Part shown: positions 13,135 through 20,095 of the stretch, one piece after another
Layout of the letters: every line of letters begins with the position of its first letter
How positions within the stretch are numbered: position 1 is the first letter of the stretch
Source: Spirochaetales bacterium
GTDB taxonomy: Bacteria; Spirochaetota; Spirochaetia; SZUA-6; DRHE01
Direction: 5' to 3'
DNA length: 21,027 bases
Assembly: GCA_016930895.1 (NCBI GenBank)
Contig: JAFGFV010000026.1
Span: 1-21,027, forward strand
Translations under genes and position numbers: made by a program
The notes under the pieces: model-generated
Database searches by the model: none
Seen by the model: the letters and a program-made list of their open reading frames with translations, nothing else
Told to the model about the DNA's origin: nothing

Positions 13135-15207
13135 TCACGACAAGCCCAGCAGTCTTCCCCCCTGATACACCAGGAGGGTAATCAGGACGGTCATGCCCAG
13201 CGGCACGACCAGGCTCATCAGCGTCCACTTGAGGCTGCGGGTCTCCTTCCACACGGCCCACACGGTGACCAGACAGGGCAGGTAGAGCATGAAGAAGGTG
13301 ATGAACGAAAAGGCCACCAGCGGCGACCAGCTTGCCGCCAGGTAGTCCAGGATAGCCTGTGAATCCTGCAGGGTGGTCTGCAGGCCATAGGTCATGGCCA
13401 ACGAGGAGACGACGATCTCCTTGGCCGGCAGGGTGAACAACAGCGAGGTGAGCATTTCCCCCGACAGGCCGACCGGGCGCCCCAGGGGGGCCAGAGCTCC
13501 CACCAGGTGGCCGATCGCCGTCTGCTCGAAGGGTGCTCCCGGGGGAAGATTGCCCAACAGCCAGATCACGAAGGTCGCGGGGGCGGCGATCAGCACGGCG
13601 CGGGCCATGGTGTGCCCGACCTGGTGGACCAGGGTCCGCCAGATCACCCGACCCCATTGGGGAGTACGGTAGGGAGGAAGCTCCATCACGAAGCCACCCG
13701 GCTCCCGGCGAAAGAACACGCGGTTCAGGATCCAAGTCGCCACCAGCATCGCCCCCACGCTGAGCGCCAGATACAGCAGGGTGACCGACAGCGCCTTGCG
13801 GCCGAAGAACAGGATGATCAGCGCCAGCCCGGCCCCGAAGCGCCCGTTGCACAGGATCAGGGGGCTGGTGACGATGGCCACGATGCGGTCCTTGGGGTTC
13901 TCGATGATCCGGGAGGTCAGGACCCCGGTCACGTTGCATCCGAAACACATCATCGCCACCATCGTGTGCTTGCCCTGGGAGCCCACGACGCGCATCAGGC
14001 GGTCGAGGTTGAAGGCGATGCGGGGTATGAAGCCCAGGTCCTCCAGCAGGTTGAAGGCGGTGAAAAAGATGATCATCGGCGGGAGCATCACGGCGACCAC
14101 CGTGCCGGTACCGACGATCAGCCCGTCCACCAGGGAACCTACGATCCACGGCGGCGCATCCAGCCCAAGCAGGAGGCCCCGCGCCTGGCGGGCCAGCCAG
14201 CCGAAGGCCCTGGCGAGCATTTCCGAAGGGACGTTCGCCCCCTGGATCGTGACCCACAGCACCACGGCGACCATAGCCAGCATGATCGGCCATGACCAGA
14301 GCCTGTGGGTCAGGACGGTGTCGACCTTCTCGGTCACGGTGTCTGCGGCCGGACGCAGGCGCCGGAGCGAACCGCGCACCACTTCGTCCGCGAGCTCGTA
14401 GCGGCGGCGGACGATCTCGATGCGCGCGTCCGGCCGCGTGGACTCCCTGAGACGGGCGGCCCTGCGCAGCACGCCCCCGAGAGCCTCCGGAGCGGGTTGG
14501 ACCGAAGAGCCTGCCTGGGCACAACACTCCGCGAGCCTGCCCGCCTTGAAAGCCTCGACCACCTCCGGGTCGTCTTCGAGCAGCCGCAAGGCGAGCCAGC
14601 GCCTGCGATTGTCGATTCCAAGGCCCGTGAGGTCCTGCTCGAGACTGTCTACGAATCCCTCCACCGTCGGACCGTAGTCCACCCGCGCGGGGCGGGTCGG
14701 CCGTGTGTCTGCGGCCGCCGCCAGGACCGCCTGTTTCAGCTCGAGGAGACCCTTGCCTTCCGTGGCTACCGTGGGGACCACCGGCACCCCCAGCGCCGAC
14801 TGCAGAGCGTTCACGTCGATCTCCCAACCCTGCTTCAGCACCTCGTCCATCAGGTTGAGGGCCACCACCACCTTGTCGGTGAGCTCGAGAAGCTGCAGCG
14901 TCAGATTCAGGTTGCGCTCGAGGCAGGTGGCATCGATGACGTTGACCGTGATGTCCGGTTCTCCGGAGATGATGTGGTCCCGGGCCACGACCTCCTCGAG
15001 GGACTGAGCGGCGAGGCTGTAGGTGCCGGGCAGGTCCACGACGTGGATCTCCCGGCCTCCGTGCGAGAAGACCCCCTCGGCCCGCTGAATCGTCTTGCCG
15101 GGCCAGTTGCCTACGTGCTGGTGGCCGCCGGTGAGAGCGTTGAAGATGGCACTCTTGCCCACGTTGGGATTGCCGGCCATGGCGACGAGCAGCCGCCCGG
15201 CGGCCAT
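13135..15207 (-). CDS. feoB: Ferrous iron transport protein B (FeoB)
   Basis: A 690-residue GTPase-permease for Fe(II) uptake across the inner membrane. The N-terminal G domain has G1 GNPNVGKS (12-19), G2 Thr39 in PGKT, G3 DLPG (58-61) and G4 NLMD (118-121). A helical linker (about 195-305) is followed by about eight or more membrane segments with FeoB landmarks: MLPPMIIFFTAFNLLEDLG, FGCNVTG, ILCNGRFGAGLAL and LFTLPAKEIVV. The ATG at 15207 follows GAGGAG and lies one base after the stop of the DtxR-FeoA gene, so translation is probably coupled. It is the last gene of the six-gene metal operon and converges with the DeoR gene over 40 bp that contain no clear terminator. FeoA function is not encoded separately; the upstream fusion supplies two FeoA domains. 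Confidence 0.96.
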   Translation of the reverse strand: MAAGRLLVAMAGNPNVGKSAIFNALTGGHQHVGNWPGKTIQRAEGVFSHGGREIHVVDLPGTYSLAAQSLEEVVARDHIISGEPDITVNVIDATCLERNLNLTLQLLELTDKVVVALNLMDEVLKQGWEIDVNALQSALGVPVVPTVATEGKGLLELKQAVLAAAADTRPTRPARVDYGPTVEGFVDSLEQDLTGLGIDNRRRWLALRLLEDDPEVVEAFKAGRLAECCAQAGSSVQPAPEALGGVLRRAARLRESTRPDARIEIVRRRYELADEVVRGSLRRLRPAADTVTEKVDTVLTHRLWSWPIMLAMVAVVLWVTIQGANVPSEMLARAFGWLARQARGLLLGLDAPPWIVGSLVDGLIVGTGTVVAVMLPPMIIFFTAFNLLEDLGFIPRIAFNLDRLMRVVGSQGKHTMVAMMCFGCNVTGVLTSRIIENPKDRIVAIVTSPLILCNGRFGAGLALIILFFGRKALSVTLLYLALSVGAMLVATWILNRVFFRREPGGFVMELPPYRTPQWGRVIWRTLVHQVGHTMARAVLIAAPATFVIWLLGNLPPGAPFEQTAIGHLVGALAPLGRPVGLSGEMLTSLLFTLPAKEIVVSSLAMTYGLQTTLQDSQAILDYLAASWSPLVAFSFITFFMLYLPCLVTVWAVWKETRSLKWTLMSLVVPLGMTVLITLLVYQGGRLLGLS

Positions 15208-15208
15208 C

Positions 15209-16222
15209 TCAGAGCTCCTCGACGAGCACGGTATCCGCGTCCTCGCGGCGCATCGACACGGCCGTGCCTTTGACCCGGTACTCAACGGGGTCTCCCAGCG
15301 GAGCGCGACGGAGCACCGAGACCGCGGCGCCGGGCACGAACCCCATGTCCAACATGCGCCGCTGATGCTTTCCGCTGCCTTGGACTTCCACCACCCGAAC
15401 CCGACTGTGGACCGGCAGCTCTCCCAGGGGCACCGGCAGGGCAGGGGCCGGGAACACCGAAACGTGGCGCGCGGCGGCGGCGGCGACCGCCACCGGGAGG
15501 TCATCCAGCCGCAACCGGATCAATTCGGGGCCGCCCTCCAGCACCTCGACGTCCACCCCCGGCCTGAGCCCCATCACCGTGAGCTGCGCGAGAAGAGCGG
15601 GAGAGTTGTCGTCCAGGCTGATGATGCGCAGCCGCCGTCCCTGGGCTGCTTCCTCCAGCAGGCTGCGGCCGACCGAGGAGGGGACCTGTCCCTGGGGCGG
15701 CGGAATCAGGTGGCCGTGGGGATCCCAGGCGGGATGCCCCAACTCGACGTCCATCTGCTCCACCTGCTCCGGCGTGCTGGCGTGCTCGCGGTTGTCCGCT
15801 TCGGCATGGGCCTCGTGGAGCGCCAGCTGCTCACGCTCCACCAGGTAGCGTTCCCACAGACGGTGGGCCCGGATCAGCTCCCCCGCGCGCTCCCTGCCCT
15901 TGTCGGTCAGCTGCATCAGACCTCGAGGGTCCCTCCGCACCCAGCCGAAAGACAGCAAGGATTCCGTGAGCTGCCCGCCCAGCACCTCCGGAACACCGAG
16001 AGAGCGTGCCAGCTCTTCACCAGTCCAGCCGCCCTGCGCATCCTGGAGCCGATAGGCAGCCTTCAAGGCGTCCTCGGTTTCCACGGCACCGTGCGGGAAG
16101 CCCTCGCGGCGGCGCCCGGTCCGTCCGCGGATCGAAATCCGTCCGCGGATCAAATTCCGCACCCACAACGCTGCCAGGACGATCGAAATCCCCAGCAGAA
16201 TCCAACCGAGACGATCCGACAT
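15209..16222 (-). CDS. Membrane-anchored DtxR/MntR-like regulator fused to two FeoA domains
   Basis: A 337-residue multidomain protein. Residues 6-25 form a single membrane helix followed by an Arg-rich stretch. A winged helix (about 48-110) and a DtxR-type dimerisation/metal domain (about 111-175) follow, with HRLWERYL (H120, E124), an H-x-E-A-D-x-x-E-H run ending at H147, and DPHG (167-170). Two FeoA (SH3-like) domains cover about 194-258 and 268-337, the second with RRMLDMGFVPG. By eye, the position of DtxR Cys102 is D143 and that of Met10 is D51, closer to MntR's acidic ligands. The ATG at 16222 has a good GGAGG 7 nt upstream. FeoB starts one base after its stop. It may sense metal and regulate the operon, modulate FeoB directly through the FeoA domains, or both; the anchor is unusual for a DNA-binding protein. 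Confidence 0.85.
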   Translation of the reverse strand: MSDRLGWILLGISIVLAALWVRNLIRGRISIRGRTGRRREGFPHGAVETEDALKAAYRLQDAQGGWTGEELARSLGVPEVLGGQLTESLLSFGWVRRDPRGLMQLTDKGRERAGELIRAHRLWERYLVEREQLALHEAHAEADNREHASTPEQVEQMDVELGHPAWDPHGHLIPPPQGQVPSSVGRSLLEEAAQGRRLRIISLDDNSPALLAQLTVMGLRPGVDVEVLEGGPELIRLRLDDLPVAVAAAAARHVSVFPAPALPVPLGELPVHSRVRVVEVQGSGKHQRRMLDMGFVPGAAVSVLRRAPLGDPVEYRVKGTAVSMRREDADTVLVEEL

Positions 16223-16263
16223 CCGAAAGCCTCCCTTGCCCGGGAGGAACCCGCGCGAACCCT

Positions 16264-16845
16264 CTATGCCCCGACCGCTTCCAGCAGCTCCGCCAGGCTC
16301 CCGCGATTGTCCCGGTAGGCCGGCTCCTCGAGGACCGGACAACTGGACAGCTTGGCCCTGCCTTCCCGTAGCGCCGCGGCAAAGGCCATGCACGTGGCGA
16401 ACCCGCACTTGCCGCAGTTCGTGCGGGGCAGAAGCCGGTACGTCTGGGCCAGGTTTGGAGGGTTGCGCCTGGCATGGTCCGGCTGGATGGCGTCCCGCTC
16501 ACGCCAGGTGTCGTTGACCAGGGCCACCGCCTTGTCCACCAGCCGCCGCGCCTCCTCGCGGTCCCGGGCCGGCGCCGCCTTGATCTCCCGCGGGCGGAAG
16601 GCGAAGCTCTGCCCTTGGTTCTTCCAGATCAGGACCTTGGCAGCGCGGTCGTAGTCGGCTTTCTCGAGGCGCGCGTTCAGGTAGGGAAACACCGGCTCGA
16701 TATCGACGGCCAGCGGGACCCTGGCGCTCCAGGTGTCCGCCCCGGGAATGCAGGGGGGCGGAAAGAGCTCGAACTCGTACTGGTCGATCAGAGGCTGCGA
16801 AGTCCCATCGCCTGATGTGCCCTGCGTGTGCTTGGTACCGGACAT
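16264..16845 (-). CDS. Protein with C-terminal four-cysteine Fe-S cluster motif
   Basis: A 193-residue soluble protein. The C-terminal part carries C144-x2-C147-x4-C152-x16-C169 (TNCGKCGFATCMAFAAALREG, read in parts), the motif of the putative Fe-S cluster domain (PF04060 type) seen in the acetyl-CoA synthase/CODH gamma subunit and RnfB. The N-terminal 135 residues have one more cysteine (C32) and an unfamiliar fold with FELFPPPCIPG. The ATG at 16845 follows AGAGGAG by 8 nt; a TTG at 16869 is less likely. It lies 76 nt after the ATPase stop, a GC-rich gap with a lone TATCAT, and 41 nt before the regulator. Possible roles are a ferric reductase partner or a cytoplasmic acceptor releasing iron from an imported complex; both are inference. 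Confidence 0.85.
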   Translation of the reverse strand: MSGTKHTQGTSGDGTSQPLIDQYEFELFPPPCIPGADTWSARVPLAVDIEPVFPYLNARLEKADYDRAAKVLIWKNQGQSFAFRPREIKAAPARDREEARRLVDKAVALVNDTWRERDAIQPDHARRNPPNLAQTYRLLPRTNCGKCGFATCMAFAAALREGRAKLSSCPVLEEPAYRDNRGSLAELLEAVGA

Positions 16846-16921
16846 GAACCTGACTCCTCTTACAGACAATGATACTACGATTCGCGCCCGCCGGCACCCC
16901 CGACCACGGCGCCCAGGGGCT

Positions 16922-17683
16922 TCAGTCGCCGTCCATGGGCAGCACGACCGGATGATCCTGATGCCAGCGGATCGACACGGGCACCCCGTAGACCTCCTGG
17001 ACGATGCTCGCGGTGATTCCCCGCCCGTCCACCGCCGCCCGGATGGCCCCGTCCTTGAGGAACAGGAAGTTGTCGGCGTAGCGGAAGGCGGTGTTCAAGT
17101 CGTGCATACTCATTACGGCGCACATGCGGTGGCCCCGGACGATCTTGCGCAGCAGCCGCAGGATGGACAGCTGGTTCTTGAGGTCCAGGGAGCTCGTCGG
17201 TTCGTCCAGGAGCATGACCGTCGGTTCCTGCACCAGGGCACGGGCGATGCGCACCTTCTGGTATTCCCCGCCGCTCATCTGGTCGACGTGCCGCAGGGCA
17301 AGCTGCTCCAACCCCAGCCGATGGAGCGCCGCCTGCACCAGCTCCAGATCATGATGGGAAGCGTTCCAGCCGATGTGGGGCTTCCGCCCGAGGAGCACCG
17401 CGTCGAAGGCGGTGACCCGTCCGGGCTCGCCGCTCTGGGCCACGTACGCCACCTGCCTGGCCACCTCCCTTGCCGAGGCGCGGCCCAGCTCCTGCCCGTC
17501 GATCCGCACCGTGCCCGCCGCGGGCTTCAGGATCCGGGCCATGCACCGCAGCAGCGTGGTCTTGCCCGCCCCGTTGGGCCCCAGGATGGCGGTCAGTTGG
17601 TGGGTATGCACCTGGAAGGACACACCTTCCAGCACGGGGGCGCTGTTGTAGCGGAACGAGACCCCTTCCACCTCGAGGATCAT
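16922..17683 (-). CDS. Metal/siderophore ABC transporter ATP-binding protein (FecE/FhuC/BtuD class)
   Basis: A 253-residue single ATPase. It has Walker A GPNGAGKTT (35-43), Q-loop near VAYVAQSGE, signature MSGGEYQKVRIARAL, Walker B VMLLDEPTSSLD, and the switch His in MSMHDLN. The C-terminal tail resembles the Fe(III)-complex/cobalamin ATPases. The ATG at 17683 overlaps the permease stop by four bases (ATGA), a mark of translational coupling. With the permease (17680-18750) and the binding protein (18766-19926) it forms a complete importer for an iron complex, haem or cobalamin; the Feo genes downstream favour iron. Confidence 0.95.
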   Translation of the reverse strand: MILEVEGVSFRYNSAPVLEGVSFQVHTHQLTAILGPNGAGKTTLLRCMARILKPAAGTVRIDGQELGRASAREVARQVAYVAQSGEPGRVTAFDAVLLGRKPHIGWNASHHDLELVQAALHRLGLEQLALRHVDQMSGGEYQKVRIARALVQEPTVMLLDEPTSSLDLKNQLSILRLLRKIVRGHRMCAVMSMHDLNTAFRYADNFLFLKDGAIRAAVDGRGITASIVQEVYGVPVSIRWHQDHPVVLPMDGD

Positions 17684-18750
17684 CGCCTGTATCCCCTGAC
17701 CAGGAGGTAGATGAACAACGGAGCCCCCATGAAAGCCGTCAGGATGGCCACGGGCAGGACCTGCGGGGCCAGCATGGTGCGGGCCACGGTGTCAGCGGCG
17801 AGCAGCAGGATCCCCCCGGCGATCAGGCTCCCGGGGATCAGAAAGCGGTGATCGTCGCCGATCACCCGCCGGACCATGTGAGGACAGATCAAGCCCACGA
17901 AGCCGATGACCCCCACGAAGGCAATGATCGTGGCCGTGACGAGCGAGGCCACGATCATGCCGAGCAGGCGGATGCGCTGCACCGGCACGCCCAATCCCTT
18001 GGCCGTCTCGTCACCTGCGTCCACCGCGTTGTAGTTCCAGCGGTTAAACAGAAAGTACAGGCCCGAGGCGGCCGTGATGATCGAAATGATCAGAAGCTCG
18101 CCCCAGCTCGCCCTGCCCACGTCCCCGAAGGTCCAGAACACCATGGCCGCCAGCTGCACGTCGTCGGCGAAATACTGGAGAAACATCGTGCCCGCAGTGA
18201 ACAGGGACCCCAGGGCGACCCCGGCCAGGACCATGACCTCCGGCGAAGCCCGCCGGATCCTGGCGATCGCCAGAATCACCCCCGTGGCCGCCAGGCTGAA
18301 CAGGAAGGCGGCGAGGGTGGTGATGTAGGGATGGGTGATCGACACCGCATCGGCGAGGGAGCTCTGCATGCCGCCGGTGCCCAGGATCATCACGGAGAAA
18401 GCGGCACCGAAGGCGGCGGCGTTGGAGATCCCCAGGGTGAACGGAGACCCCAGGGGGTTGCGCAGGATCGACTGCATGGCCACGCCCGACACCGCCAGCC
18501 CGGCCCCCGAGACCACGGCCGCGAGGGCCTGGGGCAACCGGATGTTGACCACGATGGTCTGCCACCGCCCCGCCCCGGCCGGCGTGAACAGGGCGCGGAG
18601 CACCTCCTTGAGCGGGATTCGCACCGCCCCCACCGAGATGGACAGCACGACGAGCACGGCAAGCAGGGCGAGTCCGGCCACATTGGCCGCTACCTTCCTG
18701 CCGATGTACCGGCTGTACTGGGCCGGGATGTGGCCGTGTTCAAGATGCAC
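17680..18750 (-). CDS. FecCD-family ABC permease
   Basis: A 356-residue permease with about ten membrane segments. Family landmarks include VVNIRLPQALAAVVSGAGLAVSG and QSILRNPLGSPFTLGIS near the N-terminus (each read in parts), GVALGSLFTAG in the middle, and VGLICPHMVRRVIGDDHR followed by LLAADTVAR and LPVAILTAFMGAPLFI at the end. The start is a GTG at 18750 with AAGG about 7 nt upstream and 15 nt after the binding-protein stop; no earlier in-frame ATG fits the gap. As only one permease is encoded, it should act as a homodimer like BtuC. Confidence 0.94.
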   Translation of the reverse strand: MHLEHGHIPAQYSRYIGRKVAANVAGLALLAVLVVLSISVGAVRIPLKEVLRALFTPAGAGRWQTIVVNIRLPQALAAVVSGAGLAVSGVAMQSILRNPLGSPFTLGISNAAAFGAAFSVMILGTGGMQSSLADAVSITHPYITTLAAFLFSLAATGVILAIARIRRASPEVMVLAGVALGSLFTAGTMFLQYFADDVQLAAMVFWTFGDVGRASWGELLIISIITAASGLYFLFNRWNYNAVDAGDETAKGLGVPVQRIRLLGMIVASLVTATIIAFVGVIGFVGLICPHMVRRVIGDDHRFLIPGSLIAGGILLLAADTVARTMLAPQVLPVAILTAFMGAPLFIYLLVRGYRR

Positions 18751-18765
18751 GGCAGGACCTTGTCA

Positions 18766-19926
18766 TCAGCCTGGGATCTCCAGCGGGATGCGCTCGAACA
18801 CCAGCCCTTGAAAGGCTTCGTTCAACTCCTGGAACACCGGCCCGCCCACCAGGAAGGTGTAGATCTCGTCGGCCTTGGCAGCCGGATCGACATCCGCGAA
18901 CCTCTCGGGATACAGGACCTTGCCCACGAAGTAAGCGTCGGCCAGGATCGAGCCGAAGTTGACCGTGTACCAGTTGTAGGGAAGCACGCCGTAGACCTCT
19001 CCGCTCTTCACGGCCCTGAGCCCGCGGTAGGCCGGGTCGTTCCGGAGCTCATACATCGCGTTGGCCTGGGGGTCGGCCTGGATCGTGGATACGTCCACGA
19101 ACAGAACCTCCGGGTCCCAGGCCACGATCTGCTCCTTGGCCATGTCCGCATGCTCCAGCTCTTTCGGGCTCTTTTCGGGGTCGTAGGCCACGTTGGCGGC
19201 GTTGACGAACAGGAACGGCGGGTACGCCGGCTCCGTGGACTGAAACCCGTGAGGGCCTCGACTCGCGATCCCGCCCACGTAGCAGGAGCGCTTTTCCCCC
19301 TCCGGGATGCCGGACGTCCTGGCCTGGAGGTCAGCGACCGCCCCGTCGATGTAGGCGATCACCTCCTCGGCCCGTTCACTCCTGCCGAGCACCTCGGCCA
19401 TGGTGCGCAGGGCACGATGGAAATCCTCCTTGCGGCCGAACAGGTCGCCGTACTCCAGGGTCAACACCGGTATGCCGGTCTTGCGCTCGAGCTCCATGGG
19501 ATCGGTTCCCATGGAGGGAAAGGTCTTGAAGATGAGCTCGGGGCGGGGATCCAGGGCCACGATCAGCTCCGGATTGTCGTGTCCCCGGAACTCTCCGAAC
19601 AGGGGCAGCTCCTTGAACTGCGGGTTGGCCAGGGCATAGGGCCGGGCGTCGAACATGGGGCGGCGCCCCTCCATGTCGTCCACGGCCACCGCCAACCCTT
19701 GCGCCTGCAGATAGGTGAGCAGTCGAAGGCATCCCGGGCCCGAGCAGATCACCCGCTCCGGGCTCTGCGGCAGGCGGATCTCACGGCCCAGCGCGTCGAC
19801 CACCACCAGCGCCTCCCGTTCCGCGATCTGGGCGGTGGGACTCTGAGCTTCCCCCGAACCCCCGGCATGGCAGTTCAGCGCCCCCAGAACCGCCAGAGCG
19901 ATGATCAGAATGGACATACCTTTCAC
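18766..19926 (-). CDS. Periplasmic iron-complex/cobalamin-type ABC binding protein
   Basis: A 386-residue class III (peripla_BP_2) binding protein. The signal region MKGMSILIIALAVLGALNC ends at Cys19 followed by HAGGSGEA. The cysteine could be a lipidation site under a loose spirochaetal lipobox (ALNC), but the box is not canonical and cleavage after HA is also possible. The mature part starts with VVDALGREIRLPQSPERVIC, typical of this fold, and continues with PELIVALDPRPELIF and DPEVLFVD. A long helix with ERAEEVIAYIDGAVADL joins the two lobes. The GTG at 19926 has GGAGGAG 6 nt upstream; the ATG at 19917 has no properly spaced site. It is the first gene of the metal operon. Ligand not determinable: Fe(III) chelate, haem or corrinoid. 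Confidence 0.92.
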   Translation of the reverse strand: MKGMSILIIALAVLGALNCHAGGSGEAQSPTAQIAEREALVVVDALGREIRLPQSPERVICSGPGCLRLLTYLQAQGLAVAVDDMEGRRPMFDARPYALANPQFKELPLFGEFRGHDNPELIVALDPRPELIFKTFPSMGTDPMELERKTGIPVLTLEYGDLFGRKEDFHRALRTMAEVLGRSERAEEVIAYIDGAVADLQARTSGIPEGEKRSCYVGGIASRGPHGFQSTEPAYPPFLFVNAANVAYDPEKSPKELEHADMAKEQIVAWDPEVLFVDVSTIQADPQANAMYELRNDPAYRGLRAVKSGEVYGVLPYNWYTVNFGSILADAYFVGKVLYPERFADVDPAAKADEIYTFLVGGPVFQELNEAFQGLVFERIPLEIPG

Positions 19927-19995
19927 TCTCTGCTCCTCCCCGCATGCTTCGACGAATCGATGGGTGTTACGATTTCCCTGGACGTGCTACCCAGG

Positions 19996-20024
19996 AGTAT
20001 CCCTGACAAATCCCCTGCTGTCAA
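19996..20024 (-). promoter_or_regulatory. Promoter of the metal-uptake operon
   Basis: On the minus strand: a perfect TTGACA (20019-20024), a 17-bp spacer and GATACT (19996-20001; 4 of 6). The start would be near 19990, giving a leader of about 63 nt. A weak CAGG...CCTG symmetry (19992-20005) covers the -10 and might be a metal-repressor site, but it does not match a DtxR or Fur box well. Confidence 0.6.
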
Positions 20025-20044
20025 GGCCCTCCCGCGTTGACAGC
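20017..20044. repeat. 8-bp inverted repeat formed by two back-to-back -35 boxes
   Basis: GCTGTCAA (20017-20024) and TTGACAGC (20037-20044) are exact reverse complements with 12 bp between. Each arm contains the -35 hexamer of one of the two divergent promoters. A protein bound to the repeat would control both directions at once. Confidence 0.6.
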
Positions 20045-20065
20045 CCGGCGAGAGGTCTATAGGAT
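20037..20065 (+). promoter_or_regulatory. Promoter of the P1-family peptidase gene
   Basis: A perfect TTGACA (20037-20042), a 17-bp spacer and TAGGAT (20060-20065; 4 of 6). The predicted start near 20072 leaves about 24 nt before the ATG at 20096, with AGGAG in between. Confidence 0.6.
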
Positions 20066-20095
20066 GGCGCAATCTTATCAACAGGAGACAGACGC

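Noticed and set aside
17470..20040. A very long plus-strand open frame (about 856 codons)
   Set aside because: It is antisense to three clearly recognisable transport genes, has low-complexity His/Asp/Gly/Arg-rich composition, and comes from GC-rich codon bias on the opposite strand.
19927..20095. A Fur or DtxR box in the metal-operon promoter
   Set aside because: The only symmetry over the -10 (CAGG...CCTG) does not match either consensus well enough to call.
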